Assembly (NCBI GenBank): GCA_904501935.1 | Contig: CAJGDA010000045.1 | Location: 1 to 11,078 of the forward strand | DNA length: 11,078 nucleotides | From: an uncultured Methanobrevibacter sp. | Lineage (GTDB): Archaea > Methanobacteriota > Methanobacteria > Methanobacteriales > Methanobacteriaceae | Direction: 5' to 3' | Part shown: piece by piece, positions 1 to 5,843 of the stretch | Position numbering within the stretch: the first letter of the stretch is position 1 | Layout: every line of letters begins with the position of its first letter | Program-made: the position numbers and the translations under genes | Notes under the pieces: model-generated | The model's database searches: none | What the model was told of the DNA's origin: nothing | The model's input: only the letters and a program-made list of their open reading frames with translations

Positions 1-1798
1 AATCTTCTATATCCTTTTCTATTGAGTCAATAATGTCTTTTAATGTTTCATTTTTATTTTTATTTAACATGTCTTGCAATCTGTTTTCTCCATAAAATCC
101 ATTATAATTGTTGTTTGCTTCGGTTACTCCGTCGGTGTATAAGAATATTGCATCTTCTTTATTTAATTGAATTTTATGCAATGTATATGACATATCTTCC
201 ATGGCTGCTAAAACCAAGTCAGGATCGGTTTGTAAATATTCAAATTCATCATTGTGTTTTAATAATGGAGGGTTATGGCCTGCATTAACGAAAAGTAGTT
301 CTCCAGTCGTCATGTTTAATTTTCCAAACCAGCAAGTTACAAAAAGGTTTTCAACATTTCCTTCACAAAGAAGATTGTTAACTTCATAAAATATGTCGGA
401 AAGATTGTCATAGTGTATTGCATAATCTTTGATTAAGGTCATTGCTTTAACCATTATTAAAGCGGCAGGTATTCCTTTTCCAGCCACGTCACCTATTACA
501 AATCCGATATTGTCCTCATCTATTTCGAAATAGTCATAGAAATCACCTGCGACTTCACGTGCAGGTTTCATCAATCCCCAAACTTCGCAATTTTTTTCAA
601 TAGCAAATTCCTCGAAGTCTGTTGCAATCATTGATTTTTGTATGTCCCGGCCTAACTTAAGTTCAGTTTCAAATTTTTCTTTTTGAGAACTGATTTCAAT
701 TAGCTGTTTACCATATTCTATTAAGTCATTTTCCATATTGAGCAGTGAATCGGATAATGATTTTATTTCATTTTGCACTTTTATTGAATTTAATTCGTTT
801 TTTATTACTTGGTAATCTTCAGGTGTATTTATTTCCCTAGATAATGATTTAGATAGTTGATTGGTAGGATTTATCATGTTTTTTTCTAAAAAATGAAGGT
901 AAAGTAAAATTGGAATTATAAAAAAGAAAGTCACGACTGAACTGTCGGCAAGGTCAGATAATAGGTCTGCATTGTTCATAATAATGTCCATAGGAATGAC
1001 GAGTATGAGTATTGTTATGACTAAGATAATAAACAAGGAAATATTTATTTCACCAAGTAAATTCAGGTCAATTGTATCTTTTAATTTAAAAACATTTTCG
1101 TTCAATGGTTTTGTTAAGTAGATTATCAGCAGCAATATCGGTAAAACCTTTAAGATTAATGTTTGGTTTTGTGTAAGAATGTTTATTATTCCAATAATGA
1201 TTGATAAAATAAATAAAATTGGATATGCTTTTTCTGGTAAAACTTGTTTAAATTGGATCTTAGGAGTATATACTCTTATTTTAAAATAGTTAGTTAAATG
1301 TATTGCAAATATTGAAATAAGCAGGCTTAATATTGTGAATAGGTATATTGGTGTATTAAAAGGAGTTTCAAATTGAGTGTCGATAATCAATCCCATAAAT
1401 ATAATCCTGGTCAATATGTAGTTAATTATGAAGATATAAAATAGTTTAACTATATTATATGTGTGACCTAAATTAGGAATTTCATTTCCATATCTGTTCA
1501 TTATTGAGTACCATAGTTTCCATATCATCAGATTGATTATACCAAGCAAAACTAATGGTATGGTGATACTGATGCTATCAAAATCAAATAAAAGGAAATA
1601 TGCAAATTCCACAATAATGAGACCTAAAACTCCAAAAGGACCAAATAATAAACTTAAAGTAGGCAAAAAACCGAATTCTAAATTGAGGTCATGAAGATTA
1701 AGACATACTTTCAATACTAATATCAAGATTAAATTTAGACTAATTACAAATAATAAAATATTTTTATTTGATTTCAAAAGTTCCATAAGTTTATTCAT
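1..1798 (-). CDS. Membrane-anchored SpoIIE/RsbU-type PP2C phosphatase, 3' end outside window
   Basis: This gene starts at ATG 1798 and stays open to the left edge: 599 codons are visible and the C-terminus is missing. The N-terminal half is strongly hydrophobic with many membrane segments. A short charged linker follows, then a SpoIIE/RsbU phosphatase domain. I can read the usual N-terminal signature (LGRDIQKSMI), EVAGDFYDYF, GDVAGKGIPAAL, NAGHNPPLL and LYTDGVTEA; the first, second and fourth hold metal-binding acidic residues or conserved loops of the family. The final DD-M-T motif lies beyond the edge, and by comparison with the neighbour about 25-30 codons are missing. The start overlaps the stop of the upstream paralogue by 8 bases (ATGAATAA), so the two are probably co-transcribed and translationally coupled. 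Family role: dephosphorylation of a phospho-Ser/Thr protein, often an anti-sigma-antagonist-like partner. The partner here is unknown. Confidence 0.88.
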   Translation of the reverse strand, partial: MNKLMELLKSNKNILLFVISLNLILILVLKVCLNLHDLNLEFGFLPTLSLLFGPFGVLGLIIVEFAYFLLFDFDSISITIPLVLLGIINLMIWKLWYSIMNRYGNEIPNLGHTYNIVKLFYIFIINYILTRIIFMGLIIDTQFETPFNTPIYLFTILSLLISIFAIHLTNYFKIRVYTPKIQFKQVLPEKAYPILFILSIIIGIINILTQNQTLILKVLPILLLIIYLTKPLNENVFKLKDTIDLNLLGEINISLFIILVITILILVIPMDIIMNNADLLSDLADSSVVTFFFIIPILLYLHFLEKNMINPTNQLSKSLSREINTPEDYQVIKNELNSIKVQNEIKSLSDSLLNMENDLIEYGKQLIEISSQKEKFETELKLGRDIQKSMIATDFEEFAIEKNCEVWGLMKPAREVAGDFYDYFEIDEDNIGFVIGDVAGKGIPAALIMVKAMTLIKDYAIHYDNLSDIFYEVNNLLCEGNVENLFVTCWFGKLNMTTGELLFVNAGHNPPLLKHNDEFEYLQTDPDLVLAAMEDMSYTLHKIQLNKEDAIFLYTDGVTEANNNYNGFYGENRLQDMLNKNKNETLKDIIDSIEKDIED

Positions 1799-3722
1799 GA
1801 CTTTCACGACCATTATATTTTATTATCAGCATTGTCATATCATCAAATTGCTCATTGCTATTGCAAAATTTGTATATGTCTTTTTTGATGGTTTCAATTA
1901 TTTTTTCTAATTTCTTATCTTTAACATTATTTATTGTTGTTTTTAAGCGGTTTTCACCATAAAAACCGTTATAGTTATCATTGGCTTCAGTAATGCCGTC
2001 AGTATATAAAAATATCATGTCCCCAGGATTTAGACATAGTTCATATTCATTATATTCTATATCTTTAATCCCTCCCAAAACAAAGTTGGGTTGGCTGGCT
2101 AAATATTCAAAATCTCTGTTATTTTGTCTAATTAATGGGGGATTGTGCCCAGCATTAACAAAACTCAACTTTCCACTATTCAAATTCAATTTTCCAAACC
2201 ATGATGTAACAAACAAATTTTCATCATTTTTATCGCAGGATACATTATTGACATTTTCAAAAATTTCTTCGGGTGTAGAGTCAAATTCGCTATGATTTTT
2301 AATCAGATACATTGTTTTTACCATGAATAGTGTTGCGGGAACTCCTTTCCCGCTTACATCTCCAATTACAAATGCGATATTTTCATCATCTATATCAAAA
2401 TAATCGTAAAAGTCACCGCCAACTTCTTTTGCAGGATTCATGAATCCATAAATTTCAAATGGTTTATTGTTGGAAAATTCATCAAAATCGGTTTTAATCA
2501 TGCCTGTTTGGATATTGCTTGCAATATTAAATTCAGTTTCAATTCTCTCTTTTTCGGCGGTTGTTTTTTCAAGGTCGTTTAATTTATTTTCAATGTTTTT
2601 ATCCAATGTGATATAGGATTCAATCAAGCGGGATATGTCATTGTTATTTTTTAGGTATTTTTGGAAGTTATTGAATTTACTTGACTCATCTAGCCTTTTA
2701 TGTGCTTTATAGTGGGTTGTTGAATCAATTAGATCATAAATTGGGTTAGTAATTGTTTTTTCAATAAAATAGATATGGAGTATGCAAAAAGGGATAATCA
2801 TGAAGATTGCAAAACTTAAAGTAATTAATCTGATGAAATCCATGTTTAATTCATTTATTAGGGTATCAATTATGATTTGAAGTTCACTAAATATTAAAAA
2901 TGCGCTTATGAATAAAATAACTATGAAAAATAAGATAATCTTTTCAATGATCGAATAATTGAGAACCTCATTTTTAATTTCAACTTCAAAGTTATTTAAA
3001 CAGAATATTATTGATGTTGCAATAGTTAATATGAAAAATAAGCCGGTTGTAATTCCATCATATATATTTAGTGTTTTAGTAATGGCCAAATAAATTATTA
3101 ATATTATAAAGCTAAATATGAAATATTTGTATTTGATATTTATGAATTTTAACGATTTTTTAGGACTTTGTAGAGGTATTTTTTTAATATTGAAAATATT
3201 GATTAGGGATAAACCGAATATCATTGAATAATTAAACATGTTTAAAACATAAGAAAATCGTGTTATATTAGTTGATAATGGATATATCAAGCGCATATTA
3301 TTATAAGTGTCAAACGAAATTTCTATCATGGCCCAATACACAATTGAAACTATAATCATTAATGTAATAAATTTTAAAAGATTATATGTTGAGTTAAATC
3401 TAGGTGTGCTTATTCCATTTCTTTTAAATGTAGAATACCACAGTTTATATGATAGCACTGAAACAAAAAACATTATTACAAAATCGATAAGTGACCCTAT
3501 GGGGTCTGATCCTTCTATAAGTTGGCAGGTCACGCTAGCAAGTGAAAAGCCCAATCCTCCAACATAGCCAAACATCAATCCAAAAATAGGAGATAAGCCA
3601 ATATCAGGGATTAAATATTCTCCTCCAATAGGTAAATGCTCAAATAATATATAAAAAATAACTTCTATGATGAATGTGAAAATAAAAATGAATTTCTTAT
3701 CACTAAAAAGTTTTTTAAGCAT
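1791..3722 (-). CDS. Membrane-anchored SpoIIE/RsbU-type PP2C phosphatase
   Basis: This is a 643-residue protein. Residues 1-320 carry about eight hydrophobic segments and look like an integral-membrane sensor module of no family I recognise. Residues 320-400 form a HAMP-like or coiled-coil linker (TNPIYDLID, then charged helices). Residues about 400-637 are the SpoIIE/PP2C phosphatase domain. Visible motifs are NIASNIQTGMI (398-408), EVGGDFYDYF (433-442), GDVSGKGVPATL (454-465), NAGHNPPL (523-530), LYTDGITEA (572-580) and FDDMTMLI (626-633). The conserved aspartates D437, D455, D575 and D627/D628 are those expected to bind Mn/Mg, so the enzyme should be active. The start ATG has an AGGGGATA ribosome-binding-like sequence just upstream. 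The gene is first in a two-gene unit with its paralogue and diverges from pth2. It probably senses something at the membrane and dephosphorylates a cytoplasmic regulator; the signal and partner are not visible. Confidence 0.93.
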   Translation of the reverse strand: MLKKLFSDKKFIFIFTFIIEVIFYILFEHLPIGGEYLIPDIGLSPIFGLMFGYVGGLGFSLASVTCQLIEGSDPIGSLIDFVIMFFVSVLSYKLWYSTFKRNGISTPRFNSTYNLLKFITLMIIVSIVYWAMIEISFDTYNNMRLIYPLSTNITRFSYVLNMFNYSMIFGLSLINIFNIKKIPLQSPKKSLKFINIKYKYFIFSFIILIIYLAITKTLNIYDGITTGLFFILTIATSIIFCLNNFEVEIKNEVLNYSIIEKIILFFIVILFISAFLIFSELQIIIDTLINELNMDFIRLITLSFAIFMIIPFCILHIYFIEKTITNPIYDLIDSTTHYKAHKRLDESSKFNNFQKYLKNNNDISRLIESYITLDKNIENKLNDLEKTTAEKERIETEFNIASNIQTGMIKTDFDEFSNNKPFEIYGFMNPAKEVGGDFYDYFDIDDENIAFVIGDVSGKGVPATLFMVKTMYLIKNHSEFDSTPEEIFENVNNVSCDKNDENLFVTSWFGKLNLNSGKLSFVNAGHNPPLIRQNNRDFEYLASQPNFVLGGIKDIEYNEYELCLNPGDMIFLYTDGITEANDNYNGFYGENRLKTTINNVKDKKLEKIIETIKKDIYKFCNSNEQFDDMTMLIIKYNGRESHE

Positions 3723-3873
3723 CTTATCCCCTTTTTTTATAATTAATTATAATATTTAACTATTTGTTTTTTTAACTAAATATATTATCGTAATTTTTTT
3801 TATATATTAGTTCTATGGCAAGTTGATGAAAAACTTTTTTTATATATAATATAAATAGTTTATATTGATTAAG
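3723..3873. promoter_or_regulatory. Divergent promoter region between phosphatase operon and pth2
   Basis: This spacer of 151 bases serves both strands. For the plus strand, TTTATATAT at 3839-3847 is a good archaeal TATA box, and a start site about 26 bases downstream falls only a few bases before the pth2 ATG at 3874. For the minus strand, TATATTTA around 3779-3786 (preceded by CGATAA) or the box around 3803-3811 could drive the phosphatase genes. Between these sites and the phosphatase start lie a perfect 16-bp palindrome, TTATAATTAATTATAA (3737-3752), and a direct repeat, TTTAACTA, at 3755-3762 and 3771-3778. Their position suggests operator sites, but in such AT-rich DNA chance is a real alternative. 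Confidence 0.55.
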
Positions 3874-4212
3874 ATGAAACAGGTAATGATTGTAAGAACA
3901 GATTTAAAAATGCGCAAAGGCAAGATTGCAGCACAATGCTGTCATGGATCTATTGGAGCATATAAAAAGACAGCTCCTGAAAAGATTAGAAAATGGGAAA
4001 ATGAATCTTATGCCAAGGTTGTTTTAAAGGTTCAAACAAAAGAGGAGTTAATAGAACTTAAAAAGTCAGCTGATATGAAAGGAATTTCCAGTTATTTGGT
4101 AGTTGATGCAGGAAGGACACAGATACCTACATCAAGCATCACAGTTTTAGCGCTCGGTCCGGATGAAGATGAAATAATTGACGAAGTGACCGGAGATTTA
4201 AAACTTTTATAA
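3874..4212 (+). CDS. pth2: Peptidyl-tRNA hydrolase Pth2 (archaeal/eukaryotic type)
   Basis: The product is 112 residues, the usual length for Pth2, and cleaves peptides from peptidyl-tRNA released by stalled ribosomes in the cytoplasm. Family marks are an N-terminal strand MKQVMIVRTDL, the KGKIAAQCCHGS helix (residues 15-26), and the C-terminal VVDAGRTQIP (77-85) followed by TVLALGP (90-96). The usual A-P-G-S turn after the TQI motif reads PTSS here, a mild variation. An in-frame TTG at 3865 would add three residues. I prefer ATG 3874 because the protein then begins like its homologues. No ribosome binding site precedes the ATG, and the TATA box is about 30 bases upstream, so the mRNA is probably leaderless. 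It is the first gene of the cluster running through EF-1 beta. Confidence 0.93.
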   Translation: MKQVMIVRTDLKMRKGKIAAQCCHGSIGAYKKTAPEKIRKWENESYAKVVLKVQTKEELIELKKSADMKGISSYLVVDAGRTQIPTSSITVLALGPDEDEIIDEVTGDLKLL

Positions 4213-4254
4213 TAATGTCAATTTAGTAAAAACTATTTTTAATTAAACAAGGTT

Positions 4255-4923
4255 GTGATTGTTATCATAAAACAGGTTGTGAAAATTGGTGGAAGTTTGT
4301 TTCCAAATTATGCAATAGATTTGGCAAAAAAACTCAAAAACACAAATTCATGTATTGTTTTGGGTGGAGGGGAATTTGCAAATCTTATTCGTAAATATGA
4401 TGATGAACAACATTTTTCAGAAGAAACAAATCATTGGACTGCTATAGATTGTATGGATATTATGGCTAAGCTCACTGATGATAAGGTTGAATCTGCAAAA
4501 CTCGCATATTCCATTGATGAGGTTAATCAAATCTCGGATGAAGGTTTAACACCAATTTTTATATCTTCTAGGTTTTTGAGGGATGAAGACCCTTTTGAAT
4601 GTAGCTGGGATGTTACTTCAGATTCAATTGCAGCATACCTCGCGCATGTCCTAAATGCAAAGCTTTTAATAGTAACAAATGTAAATGGTATATATACCCA
4701 AGAACCTAAGGAGCATGGTTCAACATTCATAAGTAAAATCGATGCAAAAACATTACTAACTTTTCCAGAGACATCGGTTGATGTAATGTTGCCTTCTCTT
4801 TTATTAAAGTTCGGGACTAATTGTTATGTTGTGAATGGGAAGTGCCCTGAAAGGGTTTTATCTTTAATAGATGATAATATAAATGATTATAACTTCGATT
4901 ACACACAAATAATAGGTGAATAA
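4255..4923 (+). CDS. mfnE: [5-(aminomethyl)furan-3-yl]methyl phosphate kinase MfnE (amino-acid-kinase fold)
   Basis: This 222-residue protein belongs to the archaeal amino-acid-kinase family that includes MfnE. MfnE phosphorylates (aminomethyl)furan methyl phosphate to the diphosphate used to build methanofuran, the first C1 carrier of methanogenesis. Motifs visible: VVKIGGSLFP (8-17, phosphate-binding loop), IVLGGGEFANLIRKYDD (34-50), NHWTAIDCMDIM (59-70), WDVTSDSIAAYLA (118-130), LIVTNVNGIYT (138-148) and SVDVMLPSLLLKF (174-186). These fit the family in the expected order. The exact substrate is taken from the family, not proven here. The start is uncertain. GTG 4255 is the only upstream canonical codon, no ribosome binding site is well spaced from it, and family proteins begin only a few residues before VKIGG. 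The 42-base gap after pth2 contains only AT-rich sequence and no clear promoter, so co-transcription is likely. Confidence 0.85.
   Translation: MIVIIKQVVKIGGSLFPNYAIDLAKKLKNTNSCIVLGGGEFANLIRKYDDEQHFSEETNHWTAIDCMDIMAKLTDDKVESAKLAYSIDEVNQISDEGLTPIFISSRFLRDEDPFECSWDVTSDSIAAYLAHVLNAKLLIVTNVNGIYTQEPKEHGSTFISKIDAKTLLTFPETSVDVMLPSLLLKFGTNCYVVNGKCPERVLSLIDDNINDYNFDYTQIIGE
4915..4919 (+). promoter_or_regulatory. Ribosome binding site of the zinc-ribbon gene
   Basis: GGTGA lies inside the last codons of mfnE, six bases before ATG 4926. It supports that ATG as a true start and implies translational coupling with mfnE. Confidence 0.75.
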
Positions 4924-4925
4924 AA

Positions 4926-5087
4926 ATGAAAACTGTAGAATGCATTTCATGTAAACAAGAAATTCCATTGACTGGACCATTCGTTGAATTCGAATGTCCA
5001 ATGTGTGGAGCAAAAATCGCAAGATGTGAAAAATGTCGTACCTTTGGTCACGGCTACAAATGTGAATGTGGTTTCGAAGGACCATAA
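4926..5087 (+). CDS. Small zinc-ribbon protein (HVO_2753/COG2888 type)
   Basis: This 53-residue protein has eight cysteines in four knuckles: C6-x2-C9, C24-x2-C27, C34-x2-C37 and C46-x-C48. Aromatic and glycine residues surround them (FECPMCGAK, CRTFGHGYKCECGF). That pattern matches the archaeal small zinc-finger family COG2888 (DUF1610-like), predicted to bind RNA in translation; Haloferax HVO_2753 is the studied member. It should bind two zinc ions. The gene sits two bases after mfnE and 20 bases before EF-1 beta. The same zinc-ribbon/EF-1 beta pairing is common in Euryarchaeota, which supports both calls. The molecular role is unknown. Confidence 0.92.
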   Translation: MKTVECISCKQEIPLTGPFVEFECPMCGAKIARCEKCRTFGHGYKCECGFEGP

Positions 5088-5095
5088 AATTTAAT

Positions 5096-5100
5096 GGAGG
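5096..5100 (+). promoter_or_regulatory. Strong ribosome binding site of EF-1 beta gene
   Basis: GGAGG stands seven bases before ATG 5108. It decides the start, because the frame is open further upstream from ATG 5066 inside the zinc-ribbon gene, but that extension (MWFRRTIKFN) overlaps the neighbour and is not part of EF-1 beta. Confidence 0.88.
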
Positions 5101-5107
5101 AATTAGA

Positions 5108-5377
5108 ATGGGTGAAGTATTAACTACTATGAAAATTATGCCAGATAGTCCAGATGTAGATTTAGAAGCAATCAAATCTACTATTGAAAGTTCCATGCCT
5201 GAAGGCGCAAGAATCCACGAAATTTCAGAAGAACCAATTGCATTTGGTTTAGTGGCTGTAATTTTACAATTCATCACTGAAGATGGTGAAGGTGGATCTG
5301 AAGCTGTTGAAGAAATGGTTCAAGCTATTGATGGCGTAGCTAGCTTTGAAGTTACTGGTGTCGGAAGATTAATGTAA
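5108..5377 (+). CDS. ef1b: Translation elongation factor aEF-1 beta
   Basis: This 89-residue protein is the full expected size of archaeal EF-1 beta, the guanine nucleotide exchange factor that reloads aEF-1 alpha with GTP. Visible marks are the start GEVLTTMKIMPDSPDVDLEAIK, acidic-rich IHEISEEPIAFGLVAVILQF in the middle, and the C-terminal EEMVQAIDGVASFEVTGVGRL, which closes the alpha/beta sandwich. Codon choice is tighter than in the flanking genes, as expected for a highly expressed translation protein, and its ribosome binding site is the strongest in the window. It is the last gene of the pth2-mfnE-zinc-ribbon cluster and is followed by T-runs. Confidence 0.96.
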   Translation: MGEVLTTMKIMPDSPDVDLEAIKSTIESSMPEGARIHEISEEPIAFGLVAVILQFITEDGEGGSEAVEEMVQAIDGVASFEVTGVGRLM

Positions 5378-5385
5378 ATAATCTT

Positions 5386-5420
5386 TCATTTTTTTTACTT
5401 TTTTTATTTTAACTTTTTTT
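5386..5420 (+). terminator. U-rich archaeal terminator after EF-1 beta
   Basis: Several T-runs follow the stop codon within 45 bases (eight T at about 5390-5397, seven T at about 5399-5405, and more to 5420). No stem is needed for archaeal termination, so this alone should end the translation-gene transcript. Confidence 0.7.
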
Positions 5421-5422
5421 AA

Positions 5423-5440
5423 ATTTAGGTATGCCTAAAT
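5423..5440. promoter_or_regulatory. DtxR/IdeR-like palindromic operator
   Basis: ATTTAGGTATGCCTAAAT is an inverted repeat with 7-bp arms (ATTTAGG/CCTAAAT) around a 4-base centre. Its 14-base core TTAGGTATGCCTAA differs only in two central bases from the core of the DtxR/IdeR consensus, TTAGGTTAGCCTAA. It abuts the TATA box at 5442-5449, so it covers the BRE/TFB position. A metal-loaded repressor bound here would block transcription toward the three hairpins and the small ORF. The match is seen directly; iron versus manganese as the signal is inference. Confidence 0.62.
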
Positions 5441-5450
5441 ATTTATATAC
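5441..5450 (+). promoter_or_regulatory. TATA box of the small-ORF/leader transcript
   Basis: TTTATATA at 5442-5449 is a good archaeal TATA element. The expected start site is about 5470-5475, just before the first hairpin at 5481. That gives a leader of about 165 bases before the ATG at 5638. The adjacent palindrome suggests repression. Confidence 0.6.
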
Positions 5451-5480
5451 TTCTTTTTGCAAAATAATTATTAAGTGATA

Positions 5481-5609
5481 AAAATTAGGTTTTACTTGAA
5501 AATCTAATTTTAATTACTTGACTCCGAATTTTATTAAATTAGTCTATAATTTAATAATACGCATATAACTACTCTCACGAAATTAAATATGCTTGCCATA
5601 TTTAATTTC
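5481..5609 (+). repeat. Array of three evenly spaced hairpins with 5-base loops (structured leader or small RNA)
   Basis: Hairpin 1 has arms 5481-5493 and 5499-5511, 13 pairs with one G-T, and loop ACTTG. Hairpin 2 has arms 5531-5541 and 5547-5557, 11 perfect pairs, and loop GTCTA. Hairpin 3 has arms 5579-5591 and 5597-5609, 13 perfect pairs, and loop CTTGC. Centres lie at 5496, 5544 and 5594, about 48 and 50 bases apart, with gaps of 19 and 21 bases. All loops are five bases, and loops 1 and 3 share CTTG. TTACTTGA occurs at 5492-5499 and again at 5514-5521. AAATTAG in hairpin 2 (5536-5542) could also pair with CTAATTT (5504-5510) from hairpin 1, so an alternative fold is possible. The role is unknown: cis-acting leader, stable small RNA or multi-site operator. 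I match no known riboswitch. Confidence 0.6.
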
Positions 5610-5637
5610 ACAATATTAATTGTTAATGGGGCAAATT

Positions 5638-5754
5638 ATGGCAAACGATGAAAACAAACGAAAATGTTGCACAGTTGATACAATAGATTCAAAAAAAGAA
5701 AAAGGCATTCTTCAAAAGATATGGTGTTTCTTTTTTGGCTGTAATTGCCATTAG
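5638..5754 (+). CDS. Putative 38-residue Cys-rich small protein, unknown function
   Basis: A short ORF starts at ATG 5638 with GGGG six bases upstream (5628-5631) as a possible ribosome binding site. The N-terminal half is charged and polar. A C10-C11 pair sits near the start. The C-terminus is KGILQKIWCFFFGCNCH, with C30, C35, C37 and terminal H38. That tail is hydrophobic and could lie on a membrane while the thiols bind metal or an Fe-S cluster. The gene follows the DtxR-like operator, TATA box and hairpin leader and is closed by T-rich DNA, so it looks like the only product of its own transcript. I recognise no family. Translation is unproven, and the region could act only as RNA. Confidence 0.5.
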   Translation: MANDENKRKCCTVDTIDSKKEKGILQKIWCFFFGCNCH

Positions 5755-5776
5755 ATTTTAATTTTCCATTTTTAAG
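5755..5776 (+). terminator. T-rich terminator after the small ORF
   Basis: Clustered T-runs (ATTTTAATTTTCCATTTTT) begin at the stop codon of the 38-codon ORF and resemble the other archaeal U-rich stops in this window. They separate it from the next promoter. Confidence 0.45.
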
Positions 5777-5805
5777 ATATGTTTAAGTATTATAAAATAA
5801 ATATT

Positions 5806-5843
5806 ACTTTATATATATTAAAGTGATTTAGGGTAGGTAGACT
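5806..5843 (+). promoter_or_regulatory. Promoter of the DUF4012 gene
   Basis: TTTATATATATT at 5808-5819 is a strong TATA box, sitting inside a 6-bp inverted repeat ACTTTA/TAAAGT (5806-5824). The predicted start site is about 5838, only a few bases before ATG 5844. GGTAGG at 5832-5837 looks like a ribosome binding site but would then lie outside the mRNA. Either the transcript is near-leaderless or an upstream TATA-like stretch around 5790 is used. Confidence 0.5.

Noticed and set aside
43..389. Two plus-strand frames at the left end
   Set aside because: They are antisense to the phosphatase catalytic domain, whose motifs GDVAGKG, NAGHNPP and LYTDG are clear on the minus strand.
1465..1485. 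CCTAAATTAGG as a second DtxR-like box
   Set aside because: It lies within the phosphatase coding sequence, the centre spacing differs, and no promoter is next to it.
5066..5107. Upstream extension of EF-1 beta from ATG 5066
   Set aside because: It overlaps the end of the zinc-ribbon gene, and GGAGG at 5096-5100 clearly serves ATG 5108, which gives the normal family length.
4864..5277. 137-codon minus-strand frame across mfnE, the zinc-ribbon gene and EF-1 beta
   Set aside because: It is antisense to three well-supported genes, has no family features, and arises from the codon pattern of the opposite strand.
5579..5609. Hairpin 3 as an intrinsic terminator
   Set aside because: It is AT-rich without a GC stem, is not followed by a T-run, and lies 28 bases before an ORF start.
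5806..5824. ACTTTA/TAAAGT inverted repeat around a TATA box as an operator
   Set aside because: The arms are only six AT-rich bases and the TATA sequence itself creates most of the symmetry.
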